Part shown: positions 45,101 to 57,080 of the stretch, piece by piece
How the letters are laid out: each line of letters starts with the position of its first letter
How positions within the stretch are numbered: the first letter of the stretch is position 1
The notes under the pieces: model-generated
Told to the model about the DNA's origin: nothing
Databases searched by the model: none
What the model saw: the letters and a program-made list of their open reading frames with translations, nothing else
Source of the DNA: Adiantum capillus-veneris
Taxonomy: Eukaryota; Streptophyta; Polypodiopsida; Polypodiales; Pteridaceae
DNA length: 64,000 nucleotides
Assembly (NCBI GenBank): GCA_014529385.2
Contig: CM043960.1
Location: forward strand, 39,223,281 to 39,287,280
Direction: 5' to 3'
Program-made: the position numbers and the translations under genes

Positions 45101-46883
45101 ATGGCTATCACGGTTGTTGCCATTCAATAGATTGATGGTAGGCCTAAGGCCTATAAATATCTAGCATGACTGAGCTCCAAATTTATAGACGCTAGAAGGC
45201 CTAAGTTTCGACGCTTTGCAAAGTGCATCTGAATCCTTAAACAACAAGAGTAGCATTCCGTACTCTAGAAGCGATACGACATGTATGGAAAACAACACAA
45301 CCGTCAACACCGTGGAGGGGACAACTTCAAACCACGGTTTATTATACTTGTACTTTGTTATTTCTTACTCATGCCACATTATTGGGCTTGACACCACCAA
45401 ATAAAAACTACATACAATGTTCTTTTAATGGGAAATCTCTTGCATACTTCTTAGGATGTCTGCCAATTTTACCATTTGTGTAATTCAACATAGATTTCTA
45501 TCAATAGAAATTAATTGAAAAGTGTATGGCTTGTGTAAAAATCATACATGTTAAATAGTGTTCCGTGGTAACATCTGGTTTCAATAGACGACTTTTGAAT
45601 GGTCTTTATTTAGCTTTTAATTATTAAAAAAATTTAATACCTTGATAAACTATGGAATAAGTTTTTTTGTGATGTCCATACCCGCATCAAAAGACTACAT
45701 AGACTATACAATATGCTATTACTAATTAGTAGCTTTCACTACATATCATGTAATTTATTCTTTTACCATAGTCAAGATTACATCAAGTAAGTAAAACTCT
45801 AATGCCTTCTTTTGGCAATAGATAATGGGTTTTTATGGCTGGAATCATGCTCATGTAGCATGGGTAAATGCTAAACTAAGATAAAACAAAGAAAAGAGAT
45901 AACCTTACCTAAAAAAAGAGATAAAGACTATCTCTAACATGGACTTTGAAAGTAAGTTGATGGCACGTTTTTTGATGTCTGCATTGACAATACTATCATC
46001 TACATACGGATTTAAAAGTTAAAGACAAAGAGTTTTTACTTTTTTATGTAGTAATACAAGTCATTTATGAACACTTAGAACTCTTGGGGTTTGAAGGCAA
46101 GCATCAAGTGAGCTCCTAAAAGTATTTAATTATGTGCTCCTTAAAAATGTCCCTATACTCTTTCCACACATATCTTTATCTCTATTCCAAAAAACCTAAA
46201 CCCTTATTCTAGCCGTTCCTTTGGATAAGAGAAGACAACCAAAGTGCATAAGTTATTGATAAAAAGAGTCTTAGCTGGTAATTAGCTTACCACATAATAC
46301 TTTGATAAATATACGCACTTAGATGGAAGATTGACATTACCATCCTTTTTGAACAGACAAGAATGTGTTGATAGTAGGGACATGGATGCCATCTGTCAAA
46401 TCCGTCCTATACCTACATTCCATATTTAAACAAAATTGTTGATAATTTTTCCATTTGCATGATGGTTGCAAGTAAGGATTCATATTTCTGTTATCTCCGG
46501 ATTCAAATGTTGTTCAAATTATCTAAGCAGGAACGTCTACTATGGCTACTTAATTTTTTTTTCTTTTAGATGTAGCTAAAATATCAAAATTCATTTTCAA
46601 ATATACATATACTAATATATGTACCAATTTTTACTTGCCTCTAACAATTCTCTTTTTGAATCATCTGGTTCAAGTTGCGTATAAAATATATAGATTAATA
46701 CTCCAACACACACACACAATACTTTTCTCAATTTTCGTGGTTGATGCGCACATGCAAATCCAAGGAGGGAAGGCCTTTCTCATATGTAATCATCTATTCC
46801 CTACAAAAGATGCTCACATGGGCAAGAGAGTGCATGTTGTGCTTGCCAGTATGGGGTGGAGGTGCAAAGCTGGGGTGCAGGGG

Positions 46884-46889
<6 letters not shown>
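45101..46889. other. AT-rich DNA without recognised genes
   Basis: No recognisable coding sequence. Short (CA)n near 46706-46718. Confidence 0.45.
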
Positions 46890-46963
<74 letters not shown>

Positions 46964-47072
46964 AGTCTTGAGATTGCTTCTCTCCATTTCCTTTGATTCT
47001 CTCCATCCCTCCCTGTCCATTGTGATGTATTTGAGTCTACTACGATGCATTTCTTTGGCTGTGCTTGTGTGT

Positions 47073-47134
<62 letters not shown>
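46890..47134. repeat. (CT)n(CA)n, then (GT)n-G48
   Basis: (CT)n(CA)n at 46890-46962, and (GT)n at 47066-47086 passing directly into an uninterrupted run of 48 G (47087-47134). Confidence 0.95.
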
Positions 47135-47136
<2 letters not shown>

Positions 47137-47329
47137 GAGGGTATCTTTCAATTGTTCATTTTTTTTAAAAGAGGCAGTATAGTATAGTGGTATTACAATT
47201 TGGGTGACTTATTATTGGTTCCTCAATTGGGCATACATCTATACTATTATCAAAGGGGGAGGGATTCTGCCCCCCCTAACACATGGAGGCTTTTCCTGAG
47301 TCTAGTGCCCTTTGGGATGTGCTCTCTGA

Positions 47330-47336
<7 letters not shown>

Positions 47337-47383
<47 letters not shown>
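47337..47383. repeat. (GA)n microsatellite
   Basis: Pure GA of about 45 bp followed by a G-rich stretch. Confidence 0.95.
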
Positions 47384-47389
<6 letters not shown>

Positions 47390-47634
47390 GGGGTGGGGCA
47401 AGTCACAAGTGTTGTCACCGGAGATACTTCTTTGAGAGAGAAAGTAGAGAGAGTTTGTCTCTGTGTCCCGCCTTTTTGGTGGATTAATGCAGGATTTCAC
47501 ATAGCAAATTTTGTGACCGTTGCACATGGACGCTTTTAACAAAGAAGGGTTCAGCTAGCATTTACCATCATCAACGGACATCTCAACCTTCATGGGTAAT
47601 CAAACATCTTCCCAGCGTCATCGGATTTGGGCAG

Positions 47635-47752
<118 letters not shown>

Positions 47753-48101
47753 AGTGACAAGGGATGGTATAAAGGAGGAGGTGGAGATGATGCCTTGAAG
47801 CTCCTACTACCTTTGGCATGAGCCGTTGTTGAGGATGATGGTTGGAATGGCGATCCTGACATGTGCACACCCGGATCTTAACATCAACGACCACTGGAAC
47901 AACAGCATCAATGGTGTCCCTTATGTTGGAAGCTTGAAGTCCCCAAAAGTGCATACATTTATGCCCCCATTGGTGATGATGATAACCTGGGAAAGCAACT
48001 TATTTGCCCCACCGCACGTGCCGCATATGGGCTCAACTTTGCTACCATAGATGGTGGCGGAAATGATGGAGGGGATGTGAATGATGTGTCCATTGATGTT
48101 G

Positions 48102-48623
48102 TCAGCAATGTGGACCCTGCTGTGAAGGTATGATCAACACATCGCTTGGTGTGCGGTTATGCATTCGTGAGTTCGGCTTGGTTGTGCCTCCCAAGCCCTC
48201 CGCTAGCTCCATATTCTCCTTTGTTTCTTCCTTGATTGCAAACACCAAGTAGGGAGGAGCTTGCTCAGCATAGTCCGAGCCACGCCCCACCTCGATCGTG
48301 GGTGTAAGGTATCCCTTGAACGAATAGACTTGCGAGGTTTTGCGCACATACTTAGCACTTGAGCGGGTGTAGCTTCCTGGCTGGTTTGATTTGTGGAGCA
48401 CTCTTGATGCAATCAATAGAGGAAGATTTTGTTGAGGTGCTTTTTTCCAATAGAAAGTGTGGAAGAGCTTGGTAAACATGACAAGGACAACGATGCAGAA
48501 GGCAACACGTAGCCCAATTCCAAGCTCTGCTAAATTTCTCATGCACCGAAGAAGCCTAAAGCATCGAAAATTCTTGCAGGCAGCTCCATTAGCTTGGGTG
48601 GATTTCTGCGCATTCAACGACAC
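48102..48623 (-). CDS. Hypothetical protein with one hydrophobic segment
   Basis: A 173-codon minus-strand frame in sequence of normal complexity. Residues about 35-58 (LGIGLRVAFCIVVLVMFTKLFHTF) could be a single transmembrane helix preceded by Cys/Arg-rich residues. The rest is polar, with no domain recognised. A chance frame or element-derived fragment is possible. Confidence 0.25.
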   Translation of the reverse strand: MSLNAQKSTQANGAACKNFRCFRLLRCMRNLAELGIGLRVAFCIVVLVMFTKLFHTFYWKKAPQQNLPLLIASRVLHKSNQPGSYTRSSAKYVRKTSQVYSFKGYLTPTIEVGRGSDYAEQAPPYLVFAIKEETKENMELAEGLGGTTKPNSRMHNRTPSDVLIIPSQQGPHC

Positions 48624-49114
48624 CTTCCTATCATATTCCTCACATAGTCGAATCCATCAGTGCACCTTTGAATGCAAGAGCACAAAATCTTACTTACTCT
48701 CATCAAGAGTCCATCATAGCACAATGCTGGGCATTCGGCATTAGGGTGCTGCAATGCAGGTTGCCACTATCAATGGTCTACAAGCGTGCCAATGAGTTGA
48801 AGTTGTACAAAATTTTCTTCCAAATTTGTGTTGCCAGGAAATAAACAGGCAGTAATGCCTAGCATGAAGATCCTCTACTGTTTGGATGGAAGATGATCAA
48901 TGGCATCTTTTTGCAGAGGAGGTCTGGAGCAGGAGAACTGAAAGTGGAAAGATAGTAGCGATTAGAGAGTAGGGCAAGAGGGGCTAGAAGGTGCTCTTGA
49001 GGGTGATACCTTGCTATCTATCACTTGAAAAGGTGATACAAACTTGCATAAATGGGCGCCAGGAAGCATGATCCATCTTTGATTCCAGAAATTGCCCTTT
49101 GTGTGTGTTTGTGT

Positions 49115-49115
49115 T

Positions 49116-49195
<80 letters not shown>
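49115..49195. repeat. (GT)n(GA)n microsatellite
   Basis: GTGTTT-interrupted GT followed by pure GT to about 49157, then (GA)n to 49195. Confidence 0.95.
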
Positions 49196-49197
<2 letters not shown>

Positions 49198-49621
49198 GTG
49201 TGATGCATTTGAATGCAAAAATGAAGATGGAGCTTGCAAGTTGCCACTCCCTCTGGCTTGAGTGCGCTTATAAGTTATGCTTTTGGGTTTGCTTTGCAAA
49301 GGCGATAGCCGTAGCTGACATGAGAAACTATTTATCTCTCTGTAGACCTATTTGTGAGAGTATCTATAATAAAGTTCAGGGCCTAAAATTGATAGGCATG
49401 GTAGAAAGTTCTTTTGATAATCAAATTCCAAGACCCCTTTGATATGTTGTGTTAAGTGTCCAACATAAATTTCAGAGTATAAACATGAAAAATGATAGGC
49501 AATGTCTAGATTTTAGCATGTCAAATGACCGGTGGTTTTTTTTTACCACATGTTTTGATAAACAAAAGAGCCCTTGACAAGATAAGCAATTGTCAATTTC
49601 AAGCCCTGATCTATATCTGCA

Positions 49622-49800
49622 AAGGGACATCCTTTGTCGTACAAAGTAGCTGAGCACTAAAGATACGGGAATCTACAATGGGCATCTATAATCTATAATA
49701 TATATATAAAGGGACAGCCTTTGTTGTACGAAGCAATTGAGCATTAAAGATACAGGAATCTGTAATGGGGATCTATAATCTATACACTATATAAAGGGGC
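49622..49800. repeat. Tandem duplication (about 90-bp unit)
   Basis: AAAGGGACA-CCTTTGT-GTAC-AAG followed by GAGCA-TAAAGATAC-GGAATCT-AATGGG-ATCTATAATCTATA occurs at about 49619-49700 and 49708-49790, about 90% identical by eye. Confidence 0.85.
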
Positions 49801-49861
49801 AAAGGATTTCGACCCATCTCCTCGACAGCGATGATGCTCCGATGAGTGAACTTTGCACAAC

Positions 49862-49863
<2 letters not shown>

Positions 49864-49956
<93 letters not shown>
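49864..49956. repeat. (GA)n microsatellite, about 93 bp
   Basis: Uninterrupted GA. Confidence 0.95.
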
Positions 49957-49960
<4 letters not shown>

Positions 49961-50099
49961 CCAGACATCCCATGTCTGGAAGAGGAGAATCAGAGGAGTC
50001 ATGCGAGATTGGCATCCAGCTGAGTGCGGGAGAGCTCAGCCACCAACTGAGTTGAGTGCAGGAGAGTCAACATCCCAGGCATTAATACACAGTGGGCGT

Positions 50100-50799
50100 C
50101 TAATTCAGCATGCAACAATCAGTCCAAGCCCTCGATTGGAGGGAGCATGTCCCTTTAGCTTTCTCATCGTGTAACAACATCGCTTTCTGGTACTGCACCT
50201 TGCATTATGCACACAACACCCCCAACGACTTCCCTATCAGACTTGTGCAGAACCCCCCTGCACTCACTCACAATTTGGTGCCGAATACTTCATTCACACC
50301 CAAATGCTCCTCAAAAAATTATTCCACCATCACCCTTGGGTACGAGGTCACCACGTAGCAGCAGCTGCAACTCATATCCTCCACAAAGAACTTTGACAGA
50401 ATAGCCTTGCTCACGTCGCTTACATATGACAATCGAAGTCTCATCACATATATGAAGATGAGTACTTGTAGTTCCCCCTTTGGGCAACCGAAGACATGCT
50501 CGACGCTCCAAATGACGAGAGTGGATAAGAGCAATAAGAAGGGCCTCGTGGGATGGCCTGCCTCCAAAGAAAGCAACATGAAGTAGGAGAAATAGCTTTG
50601 AGATAGCAAGAGGTAGTCATTCAAGGTGACAACTGCAAATTTCCCTCCTCTTTCCTTCGTAGGGCAGCTTTTGACATATGTAAACCTCCTAGGAACGCAA
50701 CCATTGCTTGCCATTTCTGCTTCGTATGACAATTACGCCTCAACCAACATACACGGGCTCTTTTGATGTTCGACAAGGCATGACACCCATGTCTCTTTT

Positions 50800-50872
<73 letters not shown>

Positions 50873-52960
50873 GAAGTCTCCCGCATTAAACGACAAGAAG
50901 GAGTAGAAGGCTAAGCTGCTCAAGCCTCTTCCATGCGGAGTGCCCCATTACTAGCAGGTGAGATGCATCGCCTTCATGGTAAAGACTTCACCTCAAGGCG
51001 AGTTGCATCTGCGTATCAGTTTGGATTTTGAAAGAGAGGGTAGGTGTCGCTATGCACGATAACATCAGGAGAAATACAAGGCACTAGTGAGAGTAGGGAG
51101 AAAAGAGCAGCACAACTGCACACAATATCACCCGCATTATGTTTCTTAGAATTTTGATCACCAGCTGATGAGGGGCATGTAGAGATGATAGAGAATTAAT
51201 GTGTGGTGGCCTCATCCGTGTTCTACAACCTCAACTTAGCCATACCTAGCTGCACTTCTCCTGCGTTCTCAAGCCATTGCCCGACATGAATGGCACGTCG
51301 TGGAATATCAAGCTCTACAAGTGGTAGCACGATGCATGGCCTATTGCTTGGTAGTGCACTCTTCACATTGGAAGATCAAACCCGGATGCAATGCACGATA
51401 CCCTCGCGGGAATCCGACCCAGCTCGAGGTGCTTGTCCTGCTTGATGACTAAGGTGCTTGATGATTGAGGTGCTTAATTATTGAGATGCTAGGGTTGCAC
51501 TTGAGGTGAGAACCCAGCCCAAGCTTAAAGTGCTTATGAGCCAAGCTTGTGGTGAGAACTGGGCCTATGCATGAGGGGCTTGAGGTGTCAAAAAGTCAAT
51601 CCCTACAAGAAGGGGGCGAGCCCTACATGAGGGGGGATGAGAGAGAACACCCACACACTCACACAAGGCATGCATGGTACAAAGAAAGCAAAAGGGACAC
51701 TTGTCAAGTTCCTCCTCATGTTGCCCTCATGGTGTGCCTGAAGCCTATTGGTTGGCCATCCAAGGGGTCCAATAATAATTTAAGAGATTTAATTAATTGA
51801 TTTAGCATTTATCTAGCCCTCTCTCTCAAAGGGGAAAGGGGGACACTTGTCTCAAGGCTACCCTTGCTGCTTGTAATGCCTCCTTCTTGTGATTGGCTAG
51901 GCCTGGAGGGGTCTAATGAGCTTCAAGCATGAGCTACAAGGGGGGGTCGACCCAAGCAAGCTAGGGGGTTGCTTTGGGGGTATACTCACCCACACACACT
52001 CACAAACACTCTCATTGTGTGCTATGCAAAGTGCAAGAGCTCCCTCTCCTTCTCCAAGCAAGTACAGGTTGAGAACCTACACCAACACTCTTGGATATGG
52101 AGTGCAAATCCAACCAAGAGCCATGCTTCAATGCTTAAACTTGCCATCTCCTTCTTCTTCATTACTATGCTATCATGTATGCTAGCAACAAGAGTTATGA
52201 TAAGTGAGGAACTAATTCTTTCTCCTACGGAATGTTTCTTCTTCCTCTTCCCTACCCTCATTCCCTGCTAGCTCTCTCCACCTTCGAAGGTGTTTGAGGT
52301 CTTGGGACTGAGGCTTGGAATAGTTAAAGCTTTCTTCAAGTTTATGTTATGTTTGTGATGCATGAAGCTTTCCATCTTCATTGCATCACTTAGGTCACAA
52401 GGAACACAAAGATTGTATTGTAACAAGTCTCTCTTAATGGGAGAAATCATAATACAAATGCCTATTGGAGGGGGGACCGGCTCCACATAAATCCGGTCCT
52501 CAACTGTTTTCATGTTCTCTAAATTATTTCTCTTGCAAAAGTATTGTTCATGCCAAGTTAGCTAATTGCTATGATTATGTTGCTATCTTCAATTATGTTC
52601 ACCCGCTATGCTCACAAAGTCATTTCTCAAAAGTACTCTCATTAATTTCCGCTACTCTCAAATTAAATAGGCCAATTCCATTACATTGACATCGCCATCA
52701 CACGTGATATAGTATGTCACACTTCCACATTTCAGATCATAACACCAATGGATTGCTCCAAGTTGTAGCATGCACACACCTACAGGTTTGCCGGGCTTGG
52801 TCTAACTTAGCTGAAGTGGTTTGCCTGCCCTGCAACTCATCCTCGAACATAGGCAGCCTCACACGGTAAAAGATTAAGAGACAGAGACGTCACAAAGTGG
52901 AGAAAGAGAGAGAATAAAGAGATGAAAAAGAGAAAGAGAGAGAATAGAGAGAAAAATTGG
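50100..52960. other. No recognised gene; (CT)n at 50798-50868
   Basis: The minus frame 50732-50319 is open for 137 codons without a recognisable domain. 51400-52700 has compositional features of LTR/leader DNA (repeated GAGGTGCTTGATGA-TGAGGTGCTT words near 51425-51470, and AGAACCCAGCCC / AGAACTGGGCC), but no LTR pair was found. Confidence 0.4.
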
Positions 52961-52969
52961 GGAAGGAGA

Positions 52970-53160
52970 TGTTGGGGTTAAGGCCTATGTGCCTTGACCG
53001 GTCGCCCAGGTCATGGGCGCCCGCCCACTGTTACCCTATACTTATAGTGAGTATACTGTATAGGGGGAGCTGCCACTTCACAGTCTCCCCACCCACATCG
53101 TGTGTGTGTCTCCTTCTCTCTCTCTCACTCTCTGTCTGTGGTGCTCCCCGATCCCCTTCA
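52970..53160 (+). repeat. 5' LTR of copia element
   Basis: 191 bp. A candidate promoter region includes CCCTATACTTATAGTGAGTATACTGTATAGG (a palindrome-rich AT segment, 53033-53063). Ends in a CT-rich U5 and CCCCTTCA. Confidence 0.95.
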
Positions 53161-53162
53161 AT

Positions 53163-53174
53163 TGGTATCAGAGC
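53163..53174 (+). promoter_or_regulatory. Primer binding site (tRNA-iMet type)
   Basis: TGGTATCAGAGC begins 2 bp after the 5' LTR; it is complementary to the 3' end of plant initiator methionine tRNA, the usual copia primer. Confidence 0.95.
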
Positions 53175-54880
53175 GAGGTTTTGTGCTTGCTGTTTTCGCG
53201 TTCGCGCGTGCGCACTTTCAAGAGTGCAAACAGGGTTTAGACTTCGGCATCGCAAATTCAGCTTTTCGAGAGCATTTCCATCAGGCGTCCTACTGTTTTA
53301 CCCCCTTTTTGAAGACATTCGAGCCATCAAAAACTTCATTCGAGCTATGGTTGAGGAGCTGTATTTTTCAGCCCTCTTTTGGCAGTTTATGCTGCGTTTT
53401 TGGGTCGAAACGGAGGTTTTTTGGCATAGCTTTCACACCCGGACTCAGATACATGTGATCCAGGAGTCTACCATGGGGTTTTGGCACGCTCCGGACGCGC
53501 TCGTCATATCATAATTTTAAAATTCTGAATGCTGAATTTTTTGCTGCAGCAGTTATTTATTGTGTGTCGAGGATTCCACACATGGTTTGCTCTCAAATGT
53601 GAGAGTGATATTTGCTGCAAGTTTCCTCACAGGTGGGAGGATACAATGTATGCCTTATGTGGTTTGATGCTTAGGGAGACTAATGTGATTGCATTTTGAG
53701 CTTGACAATGTATGCCTCGAGCATGTTTTTTGGCAGTCACAGGTAGAGAAGATATTTTGTGTACTAGATTTGCAGGTGTTTGCAATGATGTATGCAAAGT
53801 GTGAAGATTGGTGCATGCATTTGGAGTGCGGTTTGATGCGCTTTGGTTGCTCATGGTTTTGAGCGTGCAGTCAGTTTAGTTACTGGTTTTGTGGCCGTTT
53901 TACTGACAAAACTCTGGCGAAATTTTCCCAAGAGTTTTATGCGCATTGTTGGTGCGATCGGGATTGCGATTGCTTATAGCACTCAGGATTTGTGTGCAGT
54001 GTTTTTCCTTTTGGGTGGTGCATTGCGAGCATGTTTTGCTCTGCTTTTTTGGTCTTGAGCTGTGTGTGCTCGGCCATTTGGAGCTTCGAGTTTTGACTCC
54101 CGGCTACAGGTTGAGTCTAGTACTCCCACAGGTGTTGCCATTTGCAGTTGAGGACATCTTCTGCACTGTTTTGGCTTGCATATCGGTTTCGACACAGCAG
54201 GTGTCTTGAGCTTTTGCTTTGTGTATGCTTTTGTGGGATAGTGGTTGGAGATTACTCACCATAGTTTGTGATTGAGCTTGGCTCTCACATTGACAGGTTT
54301 TGTCAGTTTGGACACAGTTTTGTGTTTTTATATCCACTCTTGCAAGAGTGAGGAGTTGTGTATCTTTCTTTGCTTGAGACAGTGGTTTGCTCTCAGGTGG
54401 GAGAGTCTTGTGATCTCAAGCATTGTTTGCCATAGTTTTGCAGAGCTTATGCATGTATGTTGAGTGTAGTTTGATGCGCATTGATTGCTCATTGTATTGA
54501 GCTTGCAGGACAATGGTTATTTTGTGTTGATAGCCATTATGTGTCGAAACTTTGGCGAAATTTTCCCAGGAGTTTTATGCGTATCATTTATGCGATCTAG
54601 GTAGAGATTGCGGGTTGCCCTCAGCATTTGCGTGCGGTGTTCTCTGCAGGTGGGAGATTTGTGCATGTGTATGCATCAATACCGCACAGTGTGGGCTTGG
54701 TGATTAGCTCACAGATTGCAGTGTGATACTAGAGCATGCGAGGCTTGTATTGACATTGTGGGAGCTCTATTTTGGAGTGTGTCTCACAGGTTTTACATTG
54801 TGTTTCTGGCCATATTTGTAGACAGTTTCTAGGTGTTGTTGGTGAGGTGGTTTTGCTTTCTAGTTTGCTACATTGTGCTC
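53175..54880 (+). other. Copia leader with internal duplication
   Basis: No clear protein. The block GCGAAATTTTCCCA-GAGTTTTATGCG recurs at about 53918 and 54556, and GTTTGATGCGC-TTG-TTGCTCAT recurs at about 53831 and 54470: an offset of about 638 bp, so much of the leader is an old tandem duplication. Confidence 0.75.
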
Positions 54881-55360
54881 ATGGCAGAGACAGGTGATCG
54901 CTCAGATTATGATCTCTCCGAAATGTGCATGTTTGATGGGTCAGACTTTGCAGCATGGAGAGAGTGTATGCTTGATGCATTGACACGACGAGGGTGGCAT
55001 CGACCATTGAGTGGTGATGCAGGTAGACCTTCAAACATGTCTGACGATCAGTGGCAGGAGCTAGAGGAGATGGCACTATCTACACTCTCTTTGCACCTTG
55101 CGGAATCTGTATATGCTTTTGTTATGTATGAGACTACTTCGAGAGAACTTTGGCGTAGATTACATGATATGTATGATAGATCTGAGTCATCAAGGACTCG
55201 TGTGAGACATGTACATTCACGAGTACGCCGACAGGTGATAAGTTGGTATTGTGGTCATTCTGGACACGTTAGACGGCAGTGTTTTCGTCGTATGCGACAT
55301 TGTAGGAGACATGGCAGTCTCAGAGATGTATGTAGTGATGCCATGACTCAGTTGCTTTGA
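54881..55360 (+). CDS. Copia gag (truncated)
   Basis: ATG 54881 opens a 159-codon frame: MCMFDGSDFAAWRECMLDAL near residues 14-33 (the F-x-G-x-[ND]-[FY]-x-x-W motif), ALSTLSLHLAESVYAFVMYETTSRELWRRLHDMY, then an abrupt join to ISWYCGHSGHVRRQC. The last part is the CCHC zinc knuckle, but the first Cys is Ser (SWYC instead of CWYC). The UBN2-like middle-to-knuckle region is shorter than usual, so an internal deletion is likely. Gag would form the cytoplasmic particle. Confidence 0.85.
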   Translation: MAETGDRSDYDLSEMCMFDGSDFAAWRECMLDALTRRGWHRPLSGDAGRPSNMSDDQWQELEEMALSTLSLHLAESVYAFVMYETTSRELWRRLHDMYDRSESSRTRVRHVHSRVRRQVISWYCGHSGHVRRQCFRRMRHCRRHGSLRDVCSDAMTQLL

Positions 55361-55938
55361 CAGTTGAGGCAGATGTAGTGTTGAAGCATACTAGTGACGG
55401 GGATGTCACTTTTACCTTGAGCTATGCACGAGATGATATACATGTGGATAGTGCACTCCCTTCACAGTGGTTGCTAGATGCAGATGCTATGTTTCATGTC
55501 ACACCGCATCGTGAATGGTTTTGTAGCTATTTTAGAGGGATGCTTGGCAGTGTACGTTTGACCGATGGATCGGTGCATGCGATAGCAGGTGCAGGAGATG
55601 TGAGACTATCATTACCGAGTGGTGCATCTTACTTGTTACGACATGTATGCTATGTACCAGATTTGACAGTGAGTTTGATCTCGATTGGTCAGCTTAGAGA
55701 TTGTGGATGTCAAATTTCGCTACGAGAGCGAGATTTTGTGATGCATTTGGGTTCGCTAGTGATTGCAAGAGGTGCCAGGAGTGGTACAGGTTACCCATTG
55801 CATGTGGATCACGGGAGAGACGGTGTTGTCTCTGTGATCATGCAGCCACGTAGAGAGCGAGAGAGCAGGCGAGTCTCTTTTTCTTGTGGGTTGCAGGATG
55901 CTTTGCATGGAGTGCAGAGCAGTGACCTTGTTGTGTAG
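55357..55938 (+). pseudogene. Copia protease-like segment
   Basis: The frame reads WLLDADAMFHVTPHREWFCSYF, then VRLTDGSVHAIAGAGDVRLSLPSGASYLLRHVCYVPDLTVSLISIGQLRDCG, the layout of the copia aspartic protease. The active-site triad D-[ST]-G has become D-A-D, so protease activity is not expected. It ends LVIARGARSGTGYPLHVDHG, the start of the pre-integrase segment, and integrase itself is absent. Confidence 0.85.
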
Positions 55939-56194
55939 ATTGCGTCTACGGATGCACAGGTAAAGCGGGACAACTCTAGTGAGTCACAGCAGGATGAGTC
56001 ATCAAAGGTGATGACAGAGATGACTCACATGGATGCTGAGATGTCGGCTATTGTGGAGTCATTTCTTGATATGCTTATGCCAGAGCTTGATGCAGATTCA
56101 GGACAGATGGATACTCTTGGTACACATGTGATATGTCCAGAGCTCGGAGTCAGAGTGCCATGGTCTCTATGATAGGGGACAGGATTGCCATGAG

Positions 56195-56377
56195 TTGAGT
56201 TCTGAGTTGGAGGTGGCAGAGGTTGCCAGGGTTGCATCAACATTCGGTGTCCTCATGTACGAGATGTTGATCTCGAGGCCCGACATAGCAGCTGCAGTGG
56301 GAGCATTTGCAGCAGGGTTGATTAGTTGTTCGATGACTGATCTCGGCATAGAGCATAGGGGAGGTTTGCAGGTATAG
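56195..56377 (+). pseudogene. Copia RT/RNase H trace
   Basis: FGVLMYEMLISRPDIAAAVGAFA (about 56247-56315) matches the copia block VGSLMY-M..RPDI-AVG at the RT/RNase H junction. The flanks are degenerate. Confidence 0.7.
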
Positions 56378-56585
56378 GACCGATACTTGCAGGAGTGCAT
56401 GAGCTCTTGTAGACTCATTGCAGAGCTTGGAGCTAGCTCTGTGTGGCTTCCGCAGCGGGATGTTTGTCTATCAGTAGAGCCGGATACACTAGCTCATCGA
56501 GAGTCAGTGGGCATAGGTTGAGAGAATATCTCACCTTCTATTACTTGTACACTAGTAGATCTTGCTTAAAGGCACATTGGCCTTT

Positions 56586-56596
56586 AAGTGGGAGGT
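56586..56596 (+). promoter_or_regulatory. Polypurine tract
   Basis: AAGTGGGAGGT directly precedes the 3' LTR start; plus-strand priming site by position. Confidence 0.85.
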
Positions 56597-56793
56597 TGTT
56601 GGGGTTAAGGCCTATGTGCCTTGACCGGTCGCCCAGGTCATGGGCGCCCGCCCACTGTTACCCTATACTTATAGTGAGTATACTGTATAGGGGGAGCTGT
56701 CACTTCATAGTCTCCCCACCCACATCGTGTGTGTGTCTCCTTCTCTCTCTCTCTCTCTCACTCTCTGTCTGTGGTGCTCCCCGATCCCCTTCA
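56597..56793 (+). repeat. 3' LTR of copia element
   Basis: 197 bp; differs from the 5' LTR by two C-to-T changes and six extra bases in the CT tract. Confidence 0.95.
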
Positions 56794-56952
56794 GGAGAAA
56801 GATATAAAGAGAGAGAATAAAAAGATGAAAATAGAGGGATAAGACAGACAAATAAATAGGATGTTCGATTAAATAGAGAAAAAAGCATAAAAGTGTACTG
56901 ATGTATGAATATGAGTGTGAGGGGGAATGTGTAACGGCATGGGGGTGTCCTC

Positions 56953-56953
<1 letters not shown>

Positions 56954-57027
<74 letters not shown>
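56954..57027. repeat. (GA)n microsatellite
   Basis: About 74 bp of pure GA, abutting a LINE A-like 3' end. Confidence 0.95.
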
Positions 57028-57031
<4 letters not shown>

Positions 57032-57080
57032 ACTAAATTGCTATATTCACGTCTTCTAAAGGCTAAATTGACCTATTAGA
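57028..57080 (-). mobile_element. LINE A-like 3'-end stub
   Basis: GATGAACTAAATTGCTATATTCACGTCTTCTAAAGGC and TGACCTATTAG are a diverged match to 15711-15760 and 6271-6325. Truncated after about 50 bp. Confidence 0.6.

Larger units (their letters stand above)
52970..56793 (+). mobile_element. Ty1/copia-type LTR retrotransposon, deleted pol
   Basis: A complete LTR element of 3,824 bp with 5-bp TSD GGAGA (52965-52969, 56794-56798). LTRs of 191 and 197 bp begin TGTTGGGG and end CTTCA. A tRNA-iMet-type PBS follows the 5' LTR and a purine tract precedes the 3' LTR. The internal region holds a 1.7-kb leader, gag (54881-55360), a protease-like segment (55357-55938) and a trace of RT/RNase H (56195-56377); integrase and most of RT are gone. 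LTRs differ by two C/T changes and one 6-bp CT expansion, so insertion is recent and probably needed helper proteins. Confidence 0.95.

Noticed and set aside
48102-48623. Confident host gene on the minus strand
   Set aside because: Open for 173 codons with one hydrophobic stretch but no recognisable domain, splice context or homology by eye; kept only as a low-confidence hypothetical.
51400-52700. LTR retrotransposon LTR
   Set aside because: The composition is suggestive, but no second copy, PBS, PPT or target duplication was found in the window.
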